Assembly: GCA_016584305.1 (NCBI GenBank) | Contig: JACEEZ010020495.1 | Location: 10,001 to 74,000 of the forward strand | DNA from: Chionoecetes opilio | Taxonomy: Eukaryota; Arthropoda; Malacostraca; Decapoda; Majidae | Direction: 5' to 3' | DNA length: 64,000 bases | Shown: piece after piece, positions 35,890 to 46,559 of the stretch | How the letters are laid out: each line of letters starts with the position of its first letter | Numbering within the stretch: position 1 is the stretch's first letter | Notes under the pieces: model-generated | What the model was told of the DNA's origin: nothing | The model's database searches: none | Seen by the model: the letters and a program-made list of their open reading frames with translations, nothing else | Made by a program: the position numbers and the translations under genes

Positions 35890-36440
35890 CAGTCAGCTTT
35901 TTCTTTTTGTCTGTGTTCTGGTTGCGAGACACACTTGTACTGTTTTTTCGCTAGGCATGCACTTCACTGTTCTTTTCTTTACTGCAATTATATGTGAAGG
36001 CATTGAACAGGGCACCCGCCATTCAGAAGTACACCTTCTCGAGAAAACTGTGGTTGTTGGCACAGCGCAATGTGGCCAGCTGGTCATCTTCCTCCCCAAG
36101 GATTACAATGACATTCTGGAAGGCCGCCTTGGACTTGGTACAGCCGAACAGGGCATGCCTCGTCGCCTTTTCCTTTTTAAGCCACCTGTATATGTGGCAC
36201 ACGTCCTTGGTGAGAGAGATAGCGAACTGGGACTCAAGAAATCTGTGAATGATTTCACGGCGACGACCACATCCTGCCCGCGTAACTCCACATCCTCGTC
36301 TTCGCCCACTTGTACGTTCACCTCGGCATGTTCACGTGAAGTCTCTTTGTTCACGAGGAGGTCATAGTAGGACCCACAGTTGTGAATGTTTAAGACCGCA
36401 CGTGTCAGGTAACCGGCCAGGTGCAACAATGTACACCCGT
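35890..36440 (-). pseudogene. Possible C-terminal relic of a P/THAP-like transposase
   Basis: On the minus strand, HLAGYLTRAVLNIHNCGSYY (near 36425) resembles the AGY...C..C segment near the C-terminus of P-element/THAP9-type transposases. After a frameshift follow ISLTKDVCHIYRWLKKEKA and CANNHSFLEKVY, then a stop and a basic tail ending near 35880. At least two frameshifts and one stop. The assignment rests on a weak motif match. Sequence from 35640 to 35890 has no feature I can name. Confidence 0.3.
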
Positions 36441-36740
36441 TTAAAACAGTCCTTTACTAAATCTCTGTCTATGTATGGCAATTGATTTAGACACAAGGGT
36501 TTGAATGGGTAGTAACCTTTTATGTCACAGTAATAAAAACGTGCACGGAGTAATAACAAATAGAAAAAAAGCACTCTTACGGAGACGAGTGCGATAGTGC
36601 AGCTTCCCTCACTGCATTCTAGTGAAACTGTCGCTCCCCGTTGGGGCCAGTATGCAGCCTGGCGATTTCAAAACACTGGCGCATAAACAGTTCAGAGATA
36701 TAGTGAACTATGGTGAGGGGTATCACAATTTTTTAACCTC

Positions 36741-37214
<474 letters not shown>

Positions 37215-37216
37215 TC

Positions 37217-37560
37217 ATTGTTAACCCTCGGTCACAGGCCGTTTGGGTCCGGCAATGTTGTAGCTGATTTGTGTCTTATAATAGCAATAACCAATATTCA
37301 TGCTGTCGTTGAAATCACATATGCAGCAATGGATGAAGATGAAAAGATAGGTAGGATTTTGTCAAAAAATGCTTCGTTACACAGATGTATCGTTTTTTCT
37401 TGATACAATAGATGACACTAAGATGGCAAGAACACCTTTTCACTACCACTGTCCCTCTCAAGATCAAATATGACATCTGCAGGCTGCCAGATTCCATGAT
37501 AATCAGATTCCATGGCTGCATCTATTCCATGATGTTTTTCTTATATTGTAGTGTGCCAAA
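37217..37560. other. Unique sequence, no recognised gene
   Basis: Contains a 61-codon plus-strand frame (37218-37403) with MDEDEKIGRILSKNASL, of unknown meaning, between two microsatellites. Confidence 0.4.
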
Positions 37561-37564
37561 AGGA

Positions 37565-37605
37565 GTAGTAGTAGGAGTAGTAGTAGTAGTAGTAGTAGTA
37601 GTAGC

Positions 37606-37640
<35 letters not shown>

Positions 37641-37680
37641 AAGTAGTAGTAGTAGTAGTAGAAGTAGTAGTAGTAGTAGT
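37565..37680. repeat. (GTA)n trinucleotide repeat
   Basis: About 38 units of GTA with occasional GCA and GAA. Confidence 0.95.
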
Positions 37681-37796
37681 TTCCCTGCGTGTGCGGTTCA
37701 CTTACTTTCTTCTTAAACTTCCTTTTTATCTTTTTTTTCATTATTCGCATTTGTCATCTTCCCTCAACATTATTATATTTCTTCCGTTTCCATATG

Positions 37797-37797
<1 letters not shown>

Positions 37798-37847
<50 letters not shown>
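37798..37847. repeat. (GT)n microsatellite
   Basis: About 24 perfect units. Confidence 0.98.
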
Positions 37848-37849
37848 CT

Positions 37850-38935
37850 TCGTAGTAATTTTTATATATAATTTTCTTTCCAGTCATGATTTCCTTACAT
37901 CTTTTTACTATTTCTTCACGTTCGTTATTATTTCCTATTTCAATATTTCGCTTCATTCTTCTCTGCTGGTGTATTTTTGTTCTCATTTTCACACAAATAT
38001 ATTTTCTTTATTTTTGTCTTCTTTTCTTGAGTTTATCTAATTTGTACCTCCCCTGTTTCCTCCTTCTCTTTTTCTTCCTCGTTCTTTCCCGAGGGAAGTA
38101 ATTAACTCAGTTTTTTTGACACGGAGTAGTTACTCTGGATGATTTTTTTCCATAATCTCCCTCCTTAATATGAATTCCTTTTTATTAGTGTCTAGGGCAT
38201 TGTAGGTAATCCTCGTGCCACAGTTAAAAGAAAACTAACGAAGCATAAAGGAGTGTGTGTGTGTGTACCATCCTCCATTATCTGAGGAAGAGTTATTGCA
38301 AGTGACTTTGTGTTGTGATAATGTGCGTTACAAGTGTTGTTCGTTGTGTCTTTTGGATTGTGTGATCGCGTGTGGTATTCGGTGGAAGTGTTATGCTGTT
38401 TTGGAGTATTCTAGTGGGTATCAAGTGTAGTGTTTTGGGTGTTTTGTTTGTATGTGGAGGTATTTGGGGATTATGGATGTTAAGCAGAGGATGTAGTGGT
38501 GATGTATGTGTGTGCGTGTGAGGGGGATGGGGGGATACAGGAATGTGAGTGCTTGCATAATTTGCGTGAGTAAGCACGGCGAATGTGGTGAAGTTGGGTG
38601 AGGTTAGTTGTTAAGGAAAGGCTATCTGGAATATTGACCACCTCTCCTTCATGTGGTCAGGCGGGATTAACCACCACCACTATCACTACCACAACTATCA
38701 TTATCAGCACCGACATCACCACCACCTGTCCAGTGCAGAATAGTGTAGGGGCTTTTCTCCACCCATCTTTATATTTTCTCTCTCTCTCTTTCTTCCTCTC
38801 TCGATTCTCTATCACTTCTTTTTCTTTTTATATTTAGACTGTTAGTACATTAGTAGTAGAGCTAAAGCTCTAGATTTTACTCTAGAGCTATCTATAGCTA
38901 CATATTATATAAAACACACATTATATATTCAATAA
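37850..38935. other. Spacer without recognised gene
   Basis: T-rich on the left (37850-38160), GT-rich around 38290-38540, ACC/ATC-rich at 38660-38730. A short palindrome AGAGCTAAAGCTCTAG...CTAGAGCT lies at 38858-38890. The final ~60 bp may be LINE copy B 3' UTR. Confidence 0.5.
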
Positions 38936-38937
38936 AT

Positions 38938-40173
38938 CTAGGCCATCGGCCAGGTGTTCACCCCCCGCTCTAAGTCTTGCAGCGAGGCGTGGTAGTGGAG
39001 GTCGGTGTGGTGAACTAGGTGGGCCCACAGACGGCCGTATAGGGGGGTAGGAAGGAACGCAGGTGGTGCTCTGTCCTGTAGAAGGGCACTGTCACTTGCT
39101 CCTGTCTGTATGGGGCGACACGTGTGTATGGGCGGCGGGAGCCTGGGGAGCTTGATGACTGCCAGGTGGGGCGTCTGGAGATTGAGTGCCTTGTGCATGA
39201 CACATACACTTGCCACGTCCCTGCGCTCCTAGAGGGGTTAGAAGGAGTCAGGCGCGAGGTGGGGACGTTTGCCATTCACCAGTCGCTGGGCTCTTCTCTG
39301 GACGCGGTCTAGTGTGACCAGGTAAGAGGGCGGGCAGGAAGACCATGCTAGGGAGGAATATTCATGAGGGGACGTACCTGTTCCTTGCACAGGATTTCAA
39401 CCCCCTTGGCATCCAGAAGGTGGGAGATGAGCCAGACACAGCTGAGTCTTCAGGCCGAGTTTTTAGCAACTCTCCTGGCATGACTGGTGAAGGTCAGTCC
39501 CGCGTTAAACTCCACCCCAATGATGGAGATGGATCTCTGAAGCGGGAGTGATCTGCCCTCAAGCTGTATATCCGGCGCAGGCAGGTTGGCGATGTCTTGC
39601 CTGCGGGAGATAAGCAGTGCCTGGGTTTTGTTAGGAGCCAGGCTGACCTGCCATCGACTACTCCAGGTGACGATGTTGTCCAATGCCAGGTTGATGGGGC
39701 ACACCGTGTCCTGCCAGTCACGTCTGCCGCAGGTGAAGGCAAGGGTGCAGTCGTCAGCGTACGCCAGGATCTCAGAAATGAGCTGGAGAATGTCATTGAA
39801 GTAGACATTCCACAGAAGAGGCCCAAGTACGCTGCTCTGCGGGACGCTGGCGTGGATGGGTTGCTTGCTGGAAGTCTGACCGTTGATCACCACCAGTAAG
39901 GTCCTGTCTTGGAGGTAGTCCTGGATGAGCTGCAGCAGGGTGGCGCGCACTCCCAGGCTCCTCAGCTTGGCGGTGAGACCTCGGTGCCATACCCTGTCTA
40001 CGGCTCCGGCGATGTCCAAAGCCACAACAAAAGTGTCCGTTCCTCTACCCAGCGAGTGGTTCCAGGAAGCAGACTGAAGAAGGAGCAGGTCTGCAGCTGA
40101 CCTTCCCTGCCTGAAACCAAATTGCTTGGAGTTGAGGAGATGGTCGGCCTCCAAGAAGGTGTTGATTTTGGTT
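38938..40173 (-). pseudogene. LINE copy B, RT core and C-terminus
   Basis: Same family as copy A and better preserved. 40150-39450 reads without break through GFRQGRSAADLLLLQSASWN, DTFVVALDIAGAVDRVWHRG, ASVPQSSVLGPLLWNVYFND, the catalytic AYADDCTLAF (near 39745) and SIIGVEFNAGLTF. The C-terminal part 39216-38938 is in a shifted frame. The N-terminal end of the RT lies beyond the hAT insertion, at 41329-41590. Confidence 0.85.
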
Positions 40174-40348
40174 GTGATGAGCAGAGATCGGGAAAATATG
40201 TGAAGTACATAAAAAAATAAAAAAATAACATAAAACTGTGTTTTTTGCAAAAAAAAACTAAATTATGATTCATGCTAGAGATGTACCTAAAATGGCCTAA
40301 ATAACAACATTTGTATCCAATCTCTGCAAGTGATAACTTCATGTCCTA

Positions 40349-40671
40349 GGGGAGGCGGTAGCGGAGTGGTTAGCGTCTCCGACTGGCGTTCTCGGTGACC
40401 CGAGTTCGATCCCCGAAGAAAATCAAAACCTTTCTGCACCGTCGAGTGGCCTTAGAACACCCACATGCCCTGCCCATCAACTCCACCTTCGATTGCGAGT
40501 GCATCGGAGGACACAGGGGGGCGGCATGAGCCTCTAATCACAGGCGTCACTATAAGAATCCTGCCTGCGTCACCACGGGCGAGGGCCAACCATTACAGCC
40601 CTCAAGTGAACCTCCAGAGACTACCATCCGAGCCCTGGATCACCACTGCCTACAGGCGCTATAGGCACAAA

Positions 40672-40705
<34 letters not shown>
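40349..40705 (+). mobile_element. tRNA-derived SINE, family 1, copy d
   Basis: Head GGGGAGGCGGTAGCGGAGTG, A-box-like TAGCGGAGTGG, B-box-like GAGTTCGATCC (40401-40411), conserved body and a poly(A) tail at 40675-40705. GTCCT at 40343-40347 and 40706-40710 is the likely short target duplication. This is the cleanest copy of the family, and it sits inside the hAT-like element. Confidence 0.9.
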
Positions 40706-40709
<4 letters not shown>

Positions 40710-40710
40710 T

Positions 40711-40985
40711 GTGTCCAGTGATGGGTCAGACTGATAGTGGTATTTCAGTCTTCTGATTTATGTCTAATTATTAGAGATGAGTTAAAAGTTAACATATTTT
40801 GGTGAGTGATGTCAGGGGTAACGGGTATATACCATCACTGACAGAAAATATTTTTTTTCGCTTTATGTAACTAAATACTGAAATTATTTGTAACTGAAAT
40901 AATTAGACTTCTGAATAAATCAGAAGACTGAAATACCGCTGTCAGTCTGACCCATCAGTGGACAGACAGTACATGAATGACTCAC
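40711..40985. mobile_element. MITE with inverted repeats of about 55 bp
   Basis: Left CAGTGATGGGTCAGACTGAT then GTGGTATTTCAGTCTTCTGA (40719-40760); right is the inverse (CAGAAGACTGAAATACCGCT, then CAGTCTGACCCATCAGTG) at 40919-40970. The interior is AT-rich and non-coding. Exact ends and target site are not clear. Confidence 0.7.
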
Positions 40986-41328
40986 CACATCTGCTACCAT
41001 GGACGTATACGAGACAGGTTTTCCATTTTTTTTAGCTATTAAAACTTAATTTCAGTTTATGGCTTGCTGATCATTCAGTATTATATAAGGCTAGTGTTTT
41101 TAAATGTCAATAGATTTCAGGAGGAATCCACCCCTGTCCCCCATGGGTGCAGGATTGGTTGTGTATCATTTCTGATTTTGTTTTCCTGCCTTTTTCACGG
41201 AAATAATGCTCTGATTAAAACCACATATTTTAGTTTTTCTATCACATATTTTGGTGCAAATACATAACATAAAAAAAAACCTAAAATGGCCTAAATAGCA
41301 ACATTTTTATCCGATCTCTAGTGATGAG

Positions 41329-41590
41329 GGACTCCAGGATTTTCCCAACAGTGGTAAGGAGGGAAATTGGGCGGTAGTTTAGGGGTCCCGTTTGCTGTTT
41401 TTTTTGTGTATGGCCACCACTCTTGCTTCTTTCCATTGCGTGGGCCACTTGCACGACGAAAGGATGTTGTTGAAGATGATGGTGAGTGGTGGAGCGAGCT
41501 GGGCAGCACATAGCTTTAGTAGGTGAGGGCTGATGTTGTCAGGCCCTAAGGCCTTCTTGGGATCTTTTGTGTTTATCGGGCCTCCAGCAG
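41329..41590 (-). pseudogene. LINE copy B, N-terminal part of the reverse transcriptase
   Basis: Minus strand: PLNYRPISLLTTVGKILESL (about 41385-41326), the RT finger block that precedes the segment at 40150, separated from it only by the hAT-like insertion. Upstream text matches copy A near 9500-9300. Confidence 0.8.
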
Positions 41591-41985
41591 GGGAGGACCA
41601 CGGGCTAGCTTGAGCCCGTCAGAGAGATGCTTTGATGTCGCAGAGTGCGTTGATCGGTGGCAGCCTAGTGCGGCAGCGCGGCGGCGCTAGGATGCGGGCC
41701 AGAAAGACGGGTGGCGAGGGGCATGGGCACTCGCCGTTCCCGGAAGAGAGGAGAGTGTTCGTGCTGTTGGCGTGCGGCACGAGGACTGGCTTATCCATCC
41801 TGACGAGGAGTGCGGTGCACTCAGCAGGATACACTCTCCGTGTGGGAGGGGCGCAGCAGGCTGCTACTCTTGGGATCTATTTGACGCAGCAGATTTTCTA
41901 CTCCTTTAATGTTGACTGCGAGACTCTCCAGAGAGGCCCTGGTGAGGGATGGTATCTCTGGGGGCTCGCGTGAGGGGTCTGGCAC
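41591..41985 (-). other. Insert of unknown origin within LINE copy B
   Basis: About 390 GC-rich bases between two recognisable parts of the LINE, with no counterpart in copy A. On the minus strand one frame has HANSTNTLLSSGNGECPCPS, but stops break it. I do not recognise it. Confidence 0.4.
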
Positions 41986-41989
41986 CGAC

Positions 41990-42280
41990 ATCTTTTATGA
42001 AAAATGATGTGCCAACAGCTCATCCATATCCTTGCCGCGGACAGCCACCGACTCATTTGGTCTGGTGAGCGGTGGAATGGTGTTGTCAGCAAAGAAGCTC
42101 TGCTGTTACTTCACTCCAAACCACCACTCCTTACTGCTCACTGACTGGCCACTGTACTTGGCCTTTATGTACTCTTTCCAGCGTTGTATTACCTGCTTTT
42201 GGACCCGATACATGGTCTCGCAGGTTTCTTTGTGCAGATGTATGTTGAGTTGGGAGGGGTCCCAGCTAACCATCACCGGC
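41990..42280 (-). pseudogene. LINE copy B, endonuclease-RT linker
   Basis: Minus strand: NIHLHKETCETMYRVQKQVI, RWKEYIKAKYSGQSV and IPPLTRPNESVAV, aligning with HLHKLVCENMKRVQKEAI and the following text of copy A (9890-9700). Confidence 0.8.
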
Positions 42281-44665
42281 GGGCTAACGTAGGCCGTAGA
42301 GCGGCGAACGGGGGCCGCCGGCGGCAAATTTACCTCCTACAGCCCTTCGAAGGCCCGCTGGTGTATTTTCAGACGGAAAAATTTACTATATTGAAAATCA
42401 ATGTACAAAATTTGAAAAATTGAATATTTCGATGTGTAAACATTTTGAAACAACAGTTATATGATTATCTTGATGTAGTATTACATCGGTCCATAAAAAC
42501 ACCAGATCGGACCGGATCGGACCGGATCTGAGCAGTAAACACCGGATCGGAGGGGCGAATAGGGCCACAGGGGCTTTAATAGCGTCTAAAAAGAGGATAT
42601 ATACATGACATTAGGCGTAGTTGTATCATAGTTTATCAAATATTGATATTAAGAGATAACTTGTAACACGGGCATTTTATATTGAACAGCGATCTCTCAG
42701 ATGCAACCCAGATTCAAACCGCAAATTCAGTTTCTCAAATTGTTCACACACCATTCGCCAGGTGTCAGCACGTGACGAAGCTGTATTGAAGTTTCAGCCT
42801 GGAGACTCTGACAACTAGAGAAAAGCATATTGTAAAATGTAAAAGCATATACAGAGCGTGGAGTAGGAAAATTATCAGTCTCTGATTTACATTGACCATA
42901 TAACTTGTAAAGTTAATGTTAAAGCAACAAAATGTCTCACTGTATCACTCGAAGGAAAGCCGCTTTTGCGCAGTACCCTTGTACACAGCGCAAACTAGAA
43001 TGTCTATTAGAAGAGAGAAGGAAACTCGAATGTGCACCCTTAAAACTATTGACCTTCACTTTGATATAGCGACCAAAATGAAATATTGCTACTTCTGAAG
43101 ATAACGGTCGAATTAAACAATTTTTACATCATTTTCGATCTAATTATGGTTATAATTAAGAGCATTAACCCCACAAAACTGTCGCCCAGTGCCTTAAAAT
43201 GTTTAAATGTTCCTCATTTGGCCATTTTATAGCTCCGATCCGGTGTTTACTGCTCCGATCCGGTCCGATCCGGTCCGATCCGGTGTTTTTATGTACCCGT
43301 ATTACATCAGTAGTGACAAGCAGCGGCAACTATACGTAAACCCTCCGGTGGCCCGCTGGTGCGTATTTGAAAGTGGGAAATATTAATTTCATATTATATA
43401 TATTAACACAGTGATATACATAGTATCTAAATATCGGTGCCATCACTATTATTAGGCCTGTTCAAGCATTTAAAAATTGTTATCGAAGTTTTTATAACAG
43501 TTTATAGAAATTATCATATTTCAGTTTATATCAAATATTTCCAGCTTAATCAGCAACACCCAGAGATACATAGAATTAGAAATAAAGATGAAACACATAG
43601 GAAGGAGTTTACATGGAAAAACGTTATCAGTTAATGTCTGTGTGTGCAGAATCATATAGAAATAACATTTGATTTACTGAGCAAAGATGACGGGATAACA
43701 GACAGGGTCATATTTTCCCTTATTTCAATCATTTCCAACATATTATCAACACATATCAATCCGCAATGGGATACCTAATACAGAATAGATATAGATGATG
43801 GGGTTAAAATGGATAATATCAATTATAATTGAATATTAATTTATTTGAAATTATTTTTGCACCCATCAATGCACTAAACTGCCAGACGTACGATAGCCAA
43901 TATAAATGGTTAATGATCCACAAAAGACCTAAAGTGTCACCCTTATACCAGTCTATAACATAATGAGAACTTATATATAGTAAACATGTTTTCGGTCCTT
44001 CATTATAACGAAATAGACGAACACTATAAATAACTGCTGTACGACACGTTTTATTGAAGGATTCCTCACACCGGTGACAGTGGGAGAGTCAGAAAGATAT
44101 GCCATAATGCCGGAGAGATGGCAATCAGTTAGTGTGAAAGCACTGAATTAGGTGGACGTATGTAATGTGGCTCGCCGTATCTCATCGCTCTATATGGCTT
44201 TTCCACACCATGTAAACTCAATAATGAAAATGTTTTTGTTAATAGGAAATATGCAATGTCCATAGCAATGTATGATTCTCCTTTTCATAGTATTACTGGA
44301 TAAAGACATTGGAATATTTTGGGTCATTCTTTCTAAGCATCTTGCATAATATATAGTAATGTTTTTAAGTGTTGAACAGCCCATTAGTCTATTAATCGGC
44401 TAATAGGCTGTGCAACACCCCTTAAAACATTACTATATCTGCAATATGCGTAGAAAATATAACCAGAAATATTACTCAATCAGTTAATTTAACAGCGGCA
44501 AATAGTCGTATGTCCTACGTCGGGCCGCCCCAGCGGCCCGACGATGGTGAGTCTCTGAGCAAAAATCCTCATTTATGGTGAGCCTCTGAGCAAAAATCCA
44601 GCGGCCCTACATCGTTCACTTCCGTTCGGCCGCCGTTAAGACATACGTTGGGCCTCCGTAGGCCC
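42281..44665. mobile_element. Compound insertion in LINE copy B with GC-rich inverted ends
   Basis: It separates the LINE endonuclease (44666 onward) from the linker (before 42280). The left end GGGCTAACGTAGGCCGTAG and the inverted right end GGGCCTACGGAGGCCCAAC are similar, suggesting terminal inverted repeats. Near-direct repeats of GCGGCAA...GGCCCGCTGGTG flank an inner 813-bp element. The right part (43310-44640) is AT-rich without coding signal and contains a hairpin at 44351-44438 and a doubled 31-bp block (TGGTGAG.CTCTGAGCAAAAATCC, 44546 and 44577). Boundaries are approximate. Confidence 0.45.
42487..43299. mobile_element. 813-bp inverted-repeat element with 8-bp target duplication
   Basis: TATTACAT lies at 42479-42486 and 43300-43307. 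The left end is CGGTCCATAAAAACACC; the inverted right end CGGGTACATAAAAACACC. Both arms continue through two or three GATCGGACCG units and AGCAGTAAACACCGGATCGG, about 66 bp in all. The interior is AT-rich with no conserved ORF; the frame at 42916-43098 looks random. Target length fits hAT, but the ends do not start with CAG, so the superfamily is open. Confidence 0.75.
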
Positions 44666-45490
44666 TATGTATTTGTGTTTGCTGGGGTGGGACTTGTACC
44701 GCAGCCAGGCCCTGCTCTTGTTGTCAGCAGCTCTCCTACACTGAAAACCAAACCAGGGTTGATCATGGTTGGATTTATAGGTTTGGCTGGGAATATGATT
44801 TTTCTGGAGGGATAGGAGGAGGTTGGTGAAGATCTCCACTTGTGTGTTTACATCGCCGTGGAGAAGCTCCGTCCACACAATGGAGTCCAAGTTTTCCTTT
44901 AGGCTGTCCCAATCTCCCCGAGACCAAAGCCAGTTGATGCGGGCAGTAGCCTCGTCGCATACCACAGTGGTGCTGATGGTGGTGAGCACGGCAAAGTGGT
45001 CCGATGAACCAACCATGCCCAGGGGGTGGCAGGTGACCACTTCGTCTGGCATTCCCGTGATGACGGCGTCCAGGGAGGAGCCAGAGGTGTGGGTGGGGAA
45101 GTTGGAATGGTTGCTAAGGCCGTACTCAGTCAGCAAATCCTCGAACTGCCTCACAACCAGATGCTGGTTCATGTCCCCTACAACAATGAGATGGTTGCAG
45201 GAGTGCTGGATAAGTAGGGTGTCAATATTGGTGTGGAGGAAGTGGATGGGGTCATTTCCCTGCTACTGTGGGCGGTAGCAGATGCATAGCTGGAGGATGG
45301 TATAGTGGCTACTCGTCCACAGTCTGTTGAACATCATCTCAAGGTGCCTATCCATTTCAACCTTGCGAGCCTCTACAGCGAGACCTTCGCGGAAACAGAC
45401 GGCGATGCCCCCGAAGGTGTCGTGGGCACGGTCTCTTCGGTGCCATCTTGAATATCCCTGGATGTGTCCGAAATTGGCAGGGATAGTAGG
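44666..45490 (-). pseudogene. LINE copy B, endonuclease domain
   Basis: 45172-44666 is open: MNQHLVVRQFEDLLTEYGLS, SGSSLDAVITGMPDEVVTCH, VGSSDHFAVL (the SDH motif of the APE-type endonuclease) and PWFGFQCRRAADNKSRAW. Further upstream, with one stop and a frame change, are LCICYRPQ, HLIVVGDMNQ and FGHIQGYSRWHR, which abuts the BEL LTR at 45490. The N-terminal ~40 residues and ORF1 are cut off by that LTR. Confidence 0.85.
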
Positions 45491-46207
45491 TGTGGAAATT
45501 ATGCACCAACCACCCTCTGAATTAGTAGAGAGTGGTAGTTTTGATCCCCCCCCCTTGGTAATGAAGGAGGTGTTGCTCGCTCACCATAGGGGGAGAGTTG
45601 ATAATGGTATTGGGTAGAAATTAAGGTAATTTAAGTAAAATATAAGTATTGGGATATGGTAAATAAACAATCCCAGTGGTATTGGCTGTTGCCACCTTGA
45701 TTAGAAACTACTGGTTTGGGTGTAAGCAGCCGCCGCTATACTATTTTCGCCTCATATGCGTTGACACGTAGCATAGGCATTCGTGGCGACCCATCCCCCG
45801 CCCGCGGTTCAATTCAGTTTACTTCAGATTCCCACGATAGCAAGACCTCTTGCTAAGCTTCTCCGATTAAATCTGGATGTTGTATAAAAACTTGTATATA
45901 TAAGTTAAAAGCCAAAGGACGTGTTTTAGCAACGCTGCGAATATCCCGCCGCGTCAGTGCTGGTTGATAGCCCCCCCCCTCTGACGCCTAAAGCCAAAAC
46001 ACTCAACTCTGCCCTTCACCTCCAACCTCCACCTCCACCTCCACCTCACCAAGTCCTTCAAGCCAACATAACCCTCCTATCCACCTGATAAGTACTACGC
46101 ACTTTAGTTAGCGCTAGCCAGGGTGGGCGTCAGGAAACGGTAGGTTTGGGTTTCTGTTGGTAAGAATTCAAGTCAAACATATTTTTTTGTGTCATAACAT
46201 TTCCACA
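45491..46207 (+). mobile_element. BEL/Pao 5' LTR
   Basis: It starts TGTGGAAATTATGCACCAACC-like and ends CATTTCCACA, giving inverted TGTGGAAAT/ATTTCCACA termini. TGGTGCCCCGAATGAGG follows at 46209, a plausible primer binding site. The first 300 bases and the last 250 align with the interrupted LTR at 49217-56815. It is inserted in the endonuclease of LINE copy B. Confidence 0.8.
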
Positions 46208-46559
46208 ATGGTGCCCCGAATGAGGAATATTGATGTGCATGTTATTCAGAGTGGTCGTTGTGAGACATAGTAATAAGCCTACAATACTTGGTGGTTAATG
46301 GAGCGGAGGTGATGTGTTTTGGGGCGTCAGGAAGACAGACAGCCTCGAACCAACAGCCGTATAACTACCATACGGCAATTAAATTATATTGCCTATAGTT
46401 ACGTAGTTAAATATGGTGGTTGAAATTACGCCTGGTTACGTGTCTCGACAGACCGAACTAACGGTACTTCCACCACATAAATAATAATTACAAATTAACA
46501 ATATAAGTTACTTAATCTTGCATATAATATTTTCATTTGACTTGATTATCAACTAAATC

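Larger units (their letters stand above)
40182..41320. mobile_element. hAT-like element with perfect 8-bp target duplication, itself invaded
   Basis: GTGATGAG lies at 40174-40181 and 41321-41328. Ends are CAGAGATCGGGAAAATATG on the left and, inverted, TAGAGATCGGATAAAAATG on the right. It splits the reverse transcriptase of LINE copy B, and the LINE frame resumes right after the duplication. Inside are a second copy of the right-end text (40275-40326, CCTAAAATGGCCTAAATAAC), a SINE and a MITE. No transposase remains. Confidence 0.8.
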
